Below are positions 15,058 through 23,667 of a DNA stretch of 46,055 nucleotides, one piece after another. Source of the DNA: Patescibacteria group bacterium. GTDB taxonomy: Bacteria; Patescibacteriota; Patescibacteriia; Patescibacteriales; UBA12465. The stretch's first letter is position 1; each line of letters opens with the position of its first letter. The notes below the pieces were generated by a model, which was given only the letters and a program-made list of their open reading frames with translations, ran no database searches and had not been told where the DNA came from. Both the position numbers and the translations under genes were made by a program. Where the stretch lies: assembly GCA_021734825.1 (NCBI GenBank), contig JAIPIE010000001.1, positions 1 to 46,055 on the forward strand, read 5' to 3'.

Positions 15058-15987
15058 ATGTATAGAATAATACGCTATCTATTTTTAATCGGTCTTAGCT
15101 TATTAGCTACGGCTTTACTCTTAAGTGTGATTTTCGGCCGCAGTCTTTTACAGTCTTTGTCGGCGGATTCAGGATTTTTTGGACGTTTAGATTCTCTCTT
15201 TAAAAAAGAAGAGCCGGTAAAGATGGAATTACGCCCGGAAGAATCAGTTCGTTTAATTGAGGGTTGGAATAGTCGTGATATGAGTCAATATTTTGAGCGC
15301 CAAGGTCTTTGGCAGAGTGAAGAATTTTTGGAAGCAGTTGGTTTCCCACAAATTGATTATAATAAAAATAATGATTTGCCACCTTTAGTTGATTATTCTG
15401 CCGAATTCTCTTTCTTAGATGATAAGCCGGATAATCGCGGACTGGAAGGTTATCTTTATCCCGATACTTATCGTATTTTTGCCAGTTCTAGCCCTGCTGA
15501 TTTGGTGGAAAAAATGTTGAGTAATTTTGATCAAAAGTTGACTGATAAAATGCGGGCCGATATTAAGGCTCAAGGTAAAACAATTTATGAGATTGTGACC
15601 ATGGCTTCAATTTTGGAAAAAGAAGCACCAATAAATTACGCTGATGGTGATAATCGTGATGCTCGGATTATTGCCGGTATTTTTTGGGATCGCCTAGAGG
15701 TTGGACAAGCTCTACAGTCTTGTGCGACGCTTGCTTATATTTTAGGAGTTAATAAGTCTCAGTATAGTACAGCTGATACCAAAATTGAATCCCCTTATAA
15801 TACTTATAAATATCGCGACTTACCGCCTGGACCGATTAGTAATCCCGGTATTTTGGCGATTGAAGCCGCTATTTACCCCTTAAATACTAGTTATAACTAC
15901 TTTCTCACTCCAGCTGGGAGTAGTAAGATTATTTATTCAACTAGCTACGCCGAACATTTACGTAATAAGAGCAAATATTTACCTTAA
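15058..15987 (+). CDS. mltG: Endolytic murein transglycosylase MltG (YceG)
   Basis: Membrane-anchored lytic transglycosylase that cuts nascent peptidoglycan strands and sets glycan chain length. One N-terminal membrane helix (about residues 5-27) precedes a LysM-like region. The YceG catalytic domain then shows LEGYLYPDTYRI, ASILEKEA with the catalytic Glu, RLEVGQALQSCATLAY and the SPYNTYKYRDLPPGPISNPG block. At 309 residues it is close to the family norm (about 340). It follows the nucleotidyltransferase by 14 bases and precedes the DUF3160 gene by 4, so all are probably cotranscribed. Confidence 0.95.
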   Translation: MYRIIRYLFLIGLSLLATALLLSVIFGRSLLQSLSADSGFFGRLDSLFKKEEPVKMELRPEESVRLIEGWNSRDMSQYFERQGLWQSEEFLEAVGFPQIDYNKNNDLPPLVDYSAEFSFLDDKPDNRGLEGYLYPDTYRIFASSSPADLVEKMLSNFDQKLTDKMRADIKAQGKTIYEIVTMASILEKEAPINYADGDNRDARIIAGIFWDRLEVGQALQSCATLAYILGVNKSQYSTADTKIESPYNTYKYRDLPPGPISNPGILAIEAAIYPLNTSYNYFLTPAGSSKIIYSTSYAEHLRNKSKYLP

Positions 15988-15991
15988 ATTT

Positions 15992-18373
15992 ATGTTTGAA
16001 GATTTAAAAAATGAAGAGGCAGAAAAAGCAACGGACGGTGCCAATAATTTTGTAACTGCCTCTGAGCATGAGCAGTATAGTGATGTCGGCGGCAGTAAGA
16101 AAAAATTACTGATGATAATTATCGGTGTATTTATTTTAGCTGTGCTTGTGTTCGCTGCTTGGTATTTGTTTGGCATTTTGAAAAATAAAGCAAATAATAA
16201 TTTACCGACTGACAACACTGTGAGTGAAGAAGAACAAGCGCGCTTAAATAGTGCTCATCTTGATGGCAGTGAAGATGCAAATGAAAATGGTGAACAATTA
16301 ATTGATAATGGTGCGATTGAATATCTTAGCTTTGCTAATTTTTATAAATTACCAGACAATAATTTGGAAACAATTAATTTTAAAGAATATGACCTGCCTA
16401 TAAATATAAAAGTTGATACGGCGAATTATTATGAGTTATCAAGAAAGCTGTCTATTGATGGCGGTCTTGATTCTTTAAATAATCAGGCTTTTGCTGTGAT
16501 TGATAATCCTTGGGAGAAAGAAGCTTCGGATTTTTACGCTATTTTTAATAAATTAAATGAAGAAGGTGTGCCTTTTTATTTAAGCGCCGACTTTATTTCT
16601 TATTATTATCAAAGTATTTTAAAACAGTCGTTTAAAGAAATTGAAGAAGGCGTTTTTTATGAAAGTTTATGGAATATCAGTCAGACTCTTTATGAACAAG
16701 CGAAAACTCGCTACGAAGCTCGTTTAGCCGTAATGGGCAATGTTAATAATCGCATTTTGGAGGGTGAGCGCCTAGAAGCGGCCTTTTTTGCCGTCTCTTT
16801 AGAATTGTTAAAACCACAGATTGCTCAAGTTGATATTGAAAATAAATTTGATGCTGGTCGTTTTAGTCCGCAAGATCAAAGAACTTTTGCCTTCACAGTT
16901 CCCGATTATTTAACTGACGATGTTTTACGTGAATTAAAACTAATTCGCGAAGCTAAAGAAACTGTCAAATCGCCGGTGCTTTTATACGACCGTAATTATA
17001 AAAATTTTATTGTACCGTTAGAGTATAAAGATAACGCCCGTTTGCAGAATTTTTATTTAGCTGGAGCTTGGTTGAATTCAGTTTTTCCTCTTAATTATCG
17101 TGATGATGCTTGCCCGGACTGCTTGCTTGATTATGATGATTGGCGTATTAATTTCACCGCCGCCTCTTTAATCTCGCAGGACTTTGCTGCTAGTCAGGAA
17201 TTAAAAAATGAGTGGGCTCGTGTTTATAAAACGATTTCATTTTTTAAGGGTTTGCGCGATTCTTGGAATTACGTTGACTATCGTGATAATTTAAGTAGTG
17301 TATTCGGTGAAGATTACGATATTACCGCTATTTTTGCGGAAGAGAATCCTGATGCTAACGCTAATATGGAAAGATTGCGCCAAGCCCTTTTAAATAAAGA
17401 AACTGTGCCAATGCAGGGTGCTTTAAATCTTAAGACGATGCCTGGCTACACTAAGGCGGGTTTACAGTTTTTAGCAGATTTTTACTGGCCGAATGAATTT
17501 ATTTTCGGTAGCTTAAGTTACCCAGAGGTTGGTTTATATCTAGCTGAAGTAAAACCGCCAAAAAATAATGTTACTGCTTGTAATGTTTTGAAAAAATATC
17601 AGCGCTGTCAGGGCTCAGGTCAAGATGTACTTAGTTTAATATATCCGACTTGGCGCGGAGAAAATTTTTTGGAAAATTCTAATTATGCTAATTATTTTGA
17701 AGCCTTAGATAATTTAAGACCATTAGCTGAGTCCGCTATCAATAATAATTTAAATAATTACTGGTCATCATTGCTTTTGTGGCGTTCATATTTAAATGCT
17801 TCAGCAGAAAGCTTGCCGGCTTATGTGCGTTCCGCGGCTTGGCGCGAGCAAGGAGTGATGGCCGCGGCTGGGGCTTGGACGGATATGCAATTACCATTAG
17901 ACAAGTTAAATTTAAAGAATAAAGTAAGCCAAGGAAACAATTTATCCGTTTCTGCTAATGTCCCTGATTATGCTTGGCTTGAGCCTAGTATCGATTATTT
18001 TGATCGCTTGCTTGCCTATAACGAAATGATTTTGGGTATGTTTAAGGCTTTAGGTATTGATGAGCGTTCCAGTTTAGCTACCAATCATCTGCGTGACGCC
18101 GGCCTTCAAATATCCGGTTTGCGCGGACTCGCCTTAAAACAGGCGCAGGGAATAGATTTGGATAGTGATGATAATCAGTTTATTCGTGACTTTGCTTTAA
18201 TGTATACAGTGAGTGAATCCGGTGAAAAAATATTGTCTTGGCGGAACGATAAGTTGGGAGCGACACTTAAAGAAACTTTAAAGGCTCCTCGTTTAATGGT
18301 AGTTGTACATGCCATGAGTGATAAAATAGTTTTAGCGGTTGGTCCGATTTTTGATTATCAAGAAAGTAAATAA
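15992..18373 (+). CDS. DUF3160 domain membrane-anchored protein
   Basis: A 793-residue protein with a short acidic cytoplasmic N-terminus, one membrane helix (about residues 38-62) and a large extracytoplasmic region. From about residue 120 onward it resembles DUF3160. It has a conserved opening (IDNPWEKEASDFYAIFNKLN then VPFYLSADFISYYYQ), helical repeats with many Trp/Tyr, and a late segment with DRLLAYNEMILGMFKALGI. Function of the family is unknown to me; proteins of this type are extracellular or periplasmic in position. Four cysteines (CPDC, then C-N-V and RC) could form disulfides. Operon partner of mltG and the following unknown gene. Confidence 0.75.
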   Translation: MFEDLKNEEAEKATDGANNFVTASEHEQYSDVGGSKKKLLMIIIGVFILAVLVFAAWYLFGILKNKANNNLPTDNTVSEEEQARLNSAHLDGSEDANENGEQLIDNGAIEYLSFANFYKLPDNNLETINFKEYDLPINIKVDTANYYELSRKLSIDGGLDSLNNQAFAVIDNPWEKEASDFYAIFNKLNEEGVPFYLSADFISYYYQSILKQSFKEIEEGVFYESLWNISQTLYEQAKTRYEARLAVMGNVNNRILEGERLEAAFFAVSLELLKPQIAQVDIENKFDAGRFSPQDQRTFAFTVPDYLTDDVLRELKLIREAKETVKSPVLLYDRNYKNFIVPLEYKDNARLQNFYLAGAWLNSVFPLNYRDDACPDCLLDYDDWRINFTAASLISQDFAASQELKNEWARVYKTISFFKGLRDSWNYVDYRDNLSSVFGEDYDITAIFAEENPDANANMERLRQALLNKETVPMQGALNLKTMPGYTKAGLQFLADFYWPNEFIFGSLSYPEVGLYLAEVKPPKNNVTACNVLKKYQRCQGSGQDVLSLIYPTWRGENFLENSNYANYFEALDNLRPLAESAINNNLNNYWSSLLLWRSYLNASAESLPAYVRSAAWREQGVMAAAGAWTDMQLPLDKLNLKNKVSQGNNLSVSANVPDYAWLEPSIDYFDRLLAYNEMILGMFKALGIDERSSLATNHLRDAGLQISGLRGLALKQAQGIDLDSDDNQFIRDFALMYTVSESGEKILSWRNDKLGATLKETLKAPRLMVVVHAMSDKIVLAVGPIFDYQESK

Positions 18374-18384
18374 AAATTAATCGT

Positions 18385-19395
18385 ATGTTTAAATTTGAAA
18401 ACCCTTTAAATAAAATTAGAGATTCCGTAAATACGAAGGTTAATGAATCGCGCTTACCGAGCGAAGATTATGAAAGTACGGTTGGAATTTATGGTGGCAA
18501 ATTAAAAATGACGCCCGACAATAAAATGCTTTGGGATAATTCTGGCGTAATCTCTAAAATTGATAAGTGGGGAGACGCTGTTTTACGTAATTATGACGAA
18601 CATGTGATGAAAAATGTAGGTGAGTTTTTTAAACGTGATCCTAAATTGTTTTTTAAGTTTATTATGCCCGGAGCCAAGCGTTATCGCGGCAACAAAGAGG
18701 AAATTTTCAATAATATTATGCGCCTAGGCCTGGAAGATTTTTACGGCGATAATGAAAATGGTATTGAAATTAAAGATCAAAATTTATATCGCCAGGGTAC
18801 GGCTTTGCAAGATATAATGCGTTCAGATTTAATTGGTAGTGAAAAATTAAATCAGATCGATCGATTTCAGGCCCTGAGTACAAGTGGTGCTTATTTGCGA
18901 AAAATTCATGATCACTATGGAGCTGTTGGGGAGGTGTTACCAAGTGATTTTATTTTTAGAAACAATGAAAATGGACAAGTTGAAGATGCTGTTTTAAATT
19001 TACCCGACATTGTTTTTAATCCGGACAAGAACACAGGCGAAAGAGAACAAAAGGCAACCGATATACTTGATTTTATTATCAGTTCTGGAGCAGAAGAATT
19101 TCGTCGCTCTGAGGGTAGCTTGGAAAATGTAAAATTAGCGATGAGTAGCGTTTTATCGGCTTACGATGATAAATATGTGATTGCTCTAGTAAAATCATAC
19201 TTAAAGCGTGGACGCCTGGCTTTAATGGGTGATCAAAAGTTTGCTGGGGTCAATCTTGATTCTAATACCTTCACCACGAAAAACAGAACCATGTTTACTA
19301 AACATAACGAAGCGCGCATGGGTTCTCATAATCAAGACATGGAAACTTCTTTGAAAAATATTGCCTTAGAAGTATGTTCAGAAATTAATAGTTGA
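18385..19395 (+). CDS. Unknown conserved-looking cytoplasmic protein (336 aa)
   Basis: No family recognised with confidence. No signal peptide or membrane helix; charged, mixed alpha/beta composition. Residues 175-240 hold the most structured segment: HDHYGAVGEVLPSDFIF (from His175), then NLPDIVFNP (205-213) and QKATDILDFIISSGAEEFRR (222-241). The layout resembles, in a degenerate way, the catalytic loop (HGDLxxSN), metal-binding DFG and following helix of Bud32/Kdo-kinase-like small kinases; this is only an impression. It ends with TGA, showing that TGA is a stop in this genome. Last gene of the mltG unit, 11 bases after the DUF3160 gene, followed by a terminator. Confidence 0.7.
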   Translation: MFKFENPLNKIRDSVNTKVNESRLPSEDYESTVGIYGGKLKMTPDNKMLWDNSGVISKIDKWGDAVLRNYDEHVMKNVGEFFKRDPKLFFKFIMPGAKRYRGNKEEIFNNIMRLGLEDFYGDNENGIEIKDQNLYRQGTALQDIMRSDLIGSEKLNQIDRFQALSTSGAYLRKIHDHYGAVGEVLPSDFIFRNNENGQVEDAVLNLPDIVFNPDKNTGEREQKATDILDFIISSGAEEFRRSEGSLENVKLAMSSVLSAYDDKYVIALVKSYLKRGRLALMGDQKFAGVNLDSNTFTTKNRTMFTKHNEARMGSHNQDMETSLKNIALEVCSEINS

Positions 19396-19453
19396 GCTTA
19401 ATGGCTTTGACTTAATGATTAAAAGTGACCAGTGCTTTAATTTATATATTTAA

Positions 19454-19482
19454 AAAAGGCCTGTCTAATGACTGGCCTTTTG
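19454..19482. terminator. Bidirectional terminator
   Basis: AAAAGGCC-T-GTC pairs with GAC-T-GGCCTTTT (19454-19465 with 19470-19481, one T-T mismatch) around TAAT. There is a T-run on both strands, so it ends the mltG unit (+) and the 48-aa membrane ORF (-). Confidence 0.9.
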
Positions 19483-19501
19483 ATTATATCTTGATACAAT
19501 C

Positions 19502-19648
19502 TTAGATATAACAAATGCTTTTATACATGCGTCGCGTTGCTATTTTTTTATCTATTAGCCACGCATATCCAGCATAACTGGATATACTGACTAAAACGAT
19601 CATGAAGTTGGTGGCTATTATGGCCGCCATTTTTTTCATTTTTTTCAT
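19502..19648 (-). CDS. Small single-pass membrane peptide (48 aa)
   Basis: Minus-strand ORF beginning MKKMKKMAAIIATNFMIVLV: a basic N-terminus, one membrane helix (about residues 8-31), then a basic tail. It is a complete unit, with a good promoter at 19730-19758, a leader with a long hairpin, and the shared terminator at 19454-19482. That context, more than the ORF length, supports it as real. Three in-frame ATGs (19648, 19639, 19630) could each serve as start; the A-rich stretch before the first one (AAAACAAAAAAAATG) carries no SD. Function unknown; possibly a regulatory or toxin-like peptide, but nothing specific identifies it. Confidence 0.6.
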   Translation of the reverse strand: MKKMKKMAAIIATNFMIVLVSISSYAGYAWLIDKKIATRRMYKSICYI

Positions 19649-19656
19649 TTTTTTTG

Positions 19657-19716
19657 TTTTAAGGTGATATTGCGCGATCAACTAATAAGAATTGCTCGGG
19701 CAGTATCACCTTAAAA
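19657..19716 (-). promoter_or_regulatory. Leader hairpin of the 48-aa ORF, with SD-like sequence in its stem
   Basis: TTTTAAGGTGATA (19657-19669 as read on plus) is perfectly complementary to TATCACCTTAAAA (19704-19716), and three more pairs follow after a mismatch. On the transcript (minus strand) the promoter-proximal arm contains AAGGTGAT, like an SD, and the distal arm, ending nine bases before the first ATG, is its complement TATCACCTT, like the 3' end of 16S rRNA. Confidence 0.7.
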
Positions 19717-19729
19717 CTAACTTGATGTG

Positions 19730-19758
19730 ACTATATCACTTTTTATATTATTTGTCAA
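19730..19758 (-). promoter_or_regulatory. Promoter of the 48-aa membrane ORF
   Basis: On the minus strand: TTGACA (19753-19758), 17-bp spacer, TATAGT (19730-19735). Near-consensus; transcription would start around 19723, just before the leader hairpin. Confidence 0.8.
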
Positions 19759-19777
19759 TATTTTGTGTTCGCTTCAA

Positions 19778-19805
19778 CCTCAATCTTTAGATTGGGGCTT
19801 TTTTT
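19778..19805 (+). terminator. Hairpin with plus-strand T-run at the end of the 19804 gene
   Basis: CCTCAATC (19778-19785) pairs with GATTGGGG (19790-19797, one wobble) around TTTA, then a T-run on the plus strand. On the minus strand, where the adjacent gene ends, only the hairpin without a T-run is seen, so its direction is puzzling. Confidence 0.6.
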
Positions 19806-21720
19806 ATTTCAAATACTCAAAGATATATATCTTGCCATCATCAAGCTTTTCCCAATAATCGGCACTCATCTTGGCCTCGGCAATAATTTTATCACTTGCC
19901 CACCAGTATTTATTGATAATTAAATACGCGCGATTAACGCCAGTAAAATCCATTGCCCGAAGCATTGTTGAACGATCCGCTTTTTTATAAACCATATCAA
20001 GGTAGTATTGATAAAGCGGCCCGCCGGTGGGAATAGGGTAAAAATAGATGCTTTGATTATTGTTTTCTAAATAACGATTATGAAAACCAAACTCTCGCAA
20101 AGCACCGGCACTCACTTGCTGATCAGCCAGCGCAATGTAGGCTTGACCTTGAGTTCTGTCTTCGGCCAGATGTACGGCTTCAATATCACTGGCAGCCGTT
20201 GAATAACCGCGGGAATTGAAATAATTATCAAAGCGAGGATAGGAGGCGTAAACACTAATAGTGATAAGTAAAGAACTTAGGGCTAATAAAATTATTTTAG
20301 CGGTTTTTGTTTGTTTATAAGCGCGCTGAACAAGGTAATAAAACAATTCCCAATATAGGGGCAACATGAGTATAAGGGCAATAACAGGCAGGCGGGCAGC
20401 GTAATTATCTTGTTCGTAATTAATTAAATTATTAAAACTAAAACCACGACTGATTAGATAGGCGCTGATAGCGGCTAAAACGGCGAGACTGAGCAGTCGG
20501 AGCGAATGCGACTGCTCTAAAGGTCTACTAGGCCATATACGGTGACGCTGGAAAAAGATTAAAATCGCCCCAGTCAGTATTAGCCAGAAATAATTATTGA
20601 TAAAGAAATAAACAAAGTTTAGATAAAAAGATTCTTGGTTTAGAAATAGAGGATTAAGTAGGCTTAAATTATAGCTACTTAGTTTTAGAGAACTGAAGCC
20701 GGCCGCTGCCCAAATACTTAAGCAAAAAGTTAGAAATAAACCGCTAAAAATTATCTCCGGACGCTTAAGCCAGTTTGAGTAAGATTTTTTAATTTTAATT
20801 TGGGGCAATAAATATAAAGCGGCTAGAACCAAGGCAGGAATGCCGCTTAGCGGATGAATGGCAAAAGTTGCAAGAGCAGTGAATAATATTAAAGGCCAAG
20901 AAAAATGTTTGTAAATAAAAATAACAGTAGCGATAAGAAAGAGATAACTGAAATTTTGAGGCGAGCTCATAATAAAAGGAGAAAATCCGAGCAGAAGAAT
21001 CAGGGGGCTACTGAGCCAAGCCATTCTCTTGTCGGTGCGTGCAGGGAATAAATAAAAAATTAATTGCGGCAAGAGTAGGGCGGAGCTTAAGGGTACGAGC
21101 CATTGATTTAAAAAACTTAAACTCAGGCCACTAATTTTATGCAGAAGAATAATGACGCTGTATTGCCCGAGATAGTAGGGAGTTTTGGGAAGAATAAAAC
21201 CATATTTATTAATTTCCGATATAGCCGCTTGATGGATAAAAGGGTCAAAACCGTAGCCGAGTCGATAGATAATCGCGGCCACGCTAAAAATACTTAAGTA
21301 GTAGAAGCTTAGTAATATTTTTTTATAAATACTAGCAGCCGATTGGCTTAGAGCTAAAATTAGAGTTATGCTTGCTAAAGCAATCGCCACAAAAAACCAG
21401 GGGTTTATTAATGTCCAAGGGGAAATAATCGCTTGGTCAGTTCTGGCTTGAAAAGCGAAAGTTAGAGCAAGGGCAAGTCCAATGACGCTGATTAGTGTGG
21501 GGACCAAGAATTTAAGACTGATTTTATAATTTTGGATAAGTGATGTTTTTTTAATTTTGGCTTGTAGTCCCCAGTATAATAAAGCGGCTATTACTAGACT
21601 AGCAAGCAGGCCGATGATATTTAAGGCGTATAAAAAATAGACCAGGGCGCTGGCACTAATAAATAGGCATAAGAATAGCCAAAAAGAGGGAAAACTTAGT
21701 TCAAAATTAATCTTTTTCAT
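19804..21720 (-). CDS. Large polytopic membrane protein, possible GT-C-type glycosyltransferase
   Basis: A 638-residue protein (from the ATG at 21720; an in-frame TTG at 21738 would add six residues). The first ~500 residues are mostly hydrophobic, with a dozen or more predicted membrane helices. The last ~130 form a soluble domain (GQAYIALADQQVSAGALREF, then YLDMVYKKA, ending KIYIFEYLK). The topology, and a divergent neighbour that looks like a GT39/PMT-type enzyme, suggest a GT-C glycosyltransferase or a glycan-related membrane protein. I see no diagnostic Asp-Glu motif in the first loop, so this is tentative. Stand-alone gene. Confidence 0.6.
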   Translation of the reverse strand: MKKINFELSFPSFWLFLCLFISASALVYFLYALNIIGLLASLVIAALLYWGLQAKIKKTSLIQNYKISLKFLVPTLISVIGLALALTFAFQARTDQAIISPWTLINPWFFVAIALASITLILALSQSAASIYKKILLSFYYLSIFSVAAIIYRLGYGFDPFIHQAAISEINKYGFILPKTPYYLGQYSVIILLHKISGLSLSFLNQWLVPLSSALLLPQLIFYLFPARTDKRMAWLSSPLILLLGFSPFIMSSPQNFSYLFLIATVIFIYKHFSWPLILFTALATFAIHPLSGIPALVLAALYLLPQIKIKKSYSNWLKRPEIIFSGLFLTFCLSIWAAAGFSSLKLSSYNLSLLNPLFLNQESFYLNFVYFFINNYFWLILTGAILIFFQRHRIWPSRPLEQSHSLRLLSLAVLAAISAYLISRGFSFNNLINYEQDNYAARLPVIALILMLPLYWELFYYLVQRAYKQTKTAKIILLALSSLLITISVYASYPRFDNYFNSRGYSTAASDIEAVHLAEDRTQGQAYIALADQQVSAGALREFGFHNRYLENNNQSIYFYPIPTGGPLYQYYLDMVYKKADRSTMLRAMDFTGVNRAYLIINKYWWASDKIIAEAKMSADYWEKLDDGKIYIFEYLK

Positions 21721-21728
21721 ATACTTAC

Positions 21729-21758
21729 ATAATAGCAAATTCTTGCTTATTCGGACAA
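21729..21758 (-). promoter_or_regulatory. Promoter of the 19804-21720 gene, near-leaderless
   Basis: On the minus strand: TTGTCC (21753-21758), 18-bp spacer, TATTAT (21729-21734) with extended TGC. The predicted start falls at or within a couple of bases of the ATG at 21720, which would give an almost leaderless mRNA. It overlaps the divergent promoter at 21743-21771. Confidence 0.5.
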
Positions 21759-21771
21759 TTTTGGCTACTAT
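21743..21771 (+). promoter_or_regulatory. Promoter of the GT-C-like gene
   Basis: TTGCTT (21743-21748), 17-bp spacer, TACTAT (21766-21771) on the plus strand. It occupies the same bases as the minus-strand promoter, so the two divergent genes share a single short control region. Confidence 0.55.
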
Positions 21772-21812
21772 TAAAATGAGATAAACCTATATTATAGTTT
21801 AGTTTATTTAAT

Positions 21813-23651
21813 ATGAAATTTCGCTGGTTTTCCAGAAATTTGCAGATTATTTTAGTGCTCTTAATTGCGGCAGTTTTTTTTGTGGCAACTTCAGCTTTTA
21901 ATTACAGTACTCAGGAAGCGGGTTATGTGAAGTTTTTATCACCAGATGAGACCGCCAACTATTTTTTTGCTCGTCAGTACGCTCAGAACGGACAAATTGC
22001 CGTTTTTGAGCCGGCTAATTTAGTAGCTAAAGAGGTCGTTCATCCGCGTAGCCTTCGCAGTGATCACGGCTGGTTAAAGCCAGTGAGCTTTATTGGCATA
22101 ATTTTGGTTTATGGAAAGATTGCTTCTTATTTAGGTCTTGCAGTCATTCCTTATTTAACGCCATTTTTTGCTGCACTTGGTATTATATTTTTCTATTTTT
22201 TAGTTAAACGTTTTTTGGGCGATAAAGTTGCTCTTGTCTCAGCTCTACTGCTTGCTGCCTTTCCAGTCTATTTCTTTTATACAGCCCGAAGCATGTTTCA
22301 TAACTTGTTGTTTATCGTTTTTCTACTCGGCTTTTTCTTATTTGTCAGTTTAAGTATTATTCCGGCTGATACTTGGCAGCAAATCAAGAAATCAAGAAAG
22401 TTTTGGCATTTACATATTTCTAAAAAAGAAGCTTTAAGTTATTTAACAGCCTTTATGGCTGGCCTAATGTTAGGCGGAGCGGTTTCAGCACGAACGTCTG
22501 AATTGTTGTGGTTAGCGCCGACTTTATTTGTTCTTTGGCTTTTTTATGTGCGCCGTCTTGCTTTAACTAGATTAATTTTAATTACCGCCGGTTTTATTTT
22601 GGCGATTATGCCCTTATTGTATTGGAATCAGATTTTATATTCCTCACCTTTTTTTGGTGGTTACGGTGAAATGAATCGCTCCATTGTGCAGTTATCACAG
22701 GCCGGCGGACAGTTTGTGCAATCAACGGTGACTGGTCATTTTGCGCAGTATAAAACAGCCTTGAATACGATTTGGCAGAATGTTTTTTACTTTGGCTATC
22801 ATCCTCGTCAGTCTTTATGGATGTTTTATCATTATGTTCTTGCTATGTTCCCAATACTTTGTAGTTTAACTTTATTAGGCGGAATATTTTTGTTATTTAA
22901 GTTGGCAAAAAAACAAAAACGTTGGATTTATGCCTATTTAGCTACTTGGCTGACACTCTCAGCGATTTTAGTTTTATACTATGGCAGTTGGAAGTTTAAT
23001 GATAATCCGGATCCAACTCGTTTTACGATTGGTAATTCTTATACTCGTTATTGGTTACCCCTTTATATCATGGCTATTCCTTTAGCGGCTCTAGCTATAA
23101 CTTCAATGGCTAAGACATTATCTAAAATCATGTCAATGGGAGCTGATTTTGAATGGTTCCATAGAGTTAGACACTTATTAGCAGTTAATTGGACGATTGT
23201 AATTAGTGGGGCTTTAGTCTTTATTTTTGTCACGTTTACCTTATTTGGTTCGGAGGAAGGTTTGGCGATTTTATATTATAATCATTTCAGCGATCGCAAT
23301 AATACTTTAGCAATTTTACAGCAAACGGAAAGTAATTCTATTATTATTACACAATATCATGATAAACAACTCTTTCCGGAGCGTCGTGTAATTAATGCCT
23401 TGCTGACTAATAATGAAGTTAATGATAGTGTCGGTAAATTACTAGAATATTATCCTGTTTATTACTATAATTTTTTCTTACCTTCTAAGGACTTACAATA
23501 TTTAAATGAACGTCGCTTACTGCCATACGGTTTCAATATTAATTTAATTGAACGTCGAGGAGCCTTTGGTTTGTATCGCTTAGAGACAAATTTGTCGCCA
23601 CTCAATACTGTAATTTCTAGTAGTAGCGCCTTAATGATCAGTGAGGACTAG
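21813..23651 (+). CDS. Dolichyl-phosphate-mannose-mannosyltransferase-like (GT-C/GT39-type) membrane glycosyltransferase
   Basis: A 612-residue polytopic membrane protein. After the first helix (about 10-30) the first external loop carries SPDETANYFFARQYAQNGQ, an Asp-Glu motif followed by Tyr/Phe and an ALxxG-like pattern typical of PMT/ArnT-type GT-C enzymes, which use lipid-linked sugars. Many hydrophobic helices follow (to about residue 480), then a soluble C-terminal domain with a segment reading NSIIITQYHDKQLFPERRV. The substrate cannot be told. It is divergent from another large membrane protein; miaB starts 16 bases downstream and may be cotranscribed. Confidence 0.7.
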   Translation: MKFRWFSRNLQIILVLLIAAVFFVATSAFNYSTQEAGYVKFLSPDETANYFFARQYAQNGQIAVFEPANLVAKEVVHPRSLRSDHGWLKPVSFIGIILVYGKIASYLGLAVIPYLTPFFAALGIIFFYFLVKRFLGDKVALVSALLLAAFPVYFFYTARSMFHNLLFIVFLLGFFLFVSLSIIPADTWQQIKKSRKFWHLHISKKEALSYLTAFMAGLMLGGAVSARTSELLWLAPTLFVLWLFYVRRLALTRLILITAGFILAIMPLLYWNQILYSSPFFGGYGEMNRSIVQLSQAGGQFVQSTVTGHFAQYKTALNTIWQNVFYFGYHPRQSLWMFYHYVLAMFPILCSLTLLGGIFLLFKLAKKQKRWIYAYLATWLTLSAILVLYYGSWKFNDNPDPTRFTIGNSYTRYWLPLYIMAIPLAALAITSMAKTLSKIMSMGADFEWFHRVRHLLAVNWTIVISGALVFIFVTFTLFGSEEGLAILYYNHFSDRNNTLAILQQTESNSIIITQYHDKQLFPERRVINALLTNNEVNDSVGKLLEYYPVYYYNFFLPSKDLQYLNERRLLPYGFNINLIERRGAFGLYRLETNLSPLNTVISSSSALMISED

Positions 23652-23667
23652 GGATATCAATAAAATT

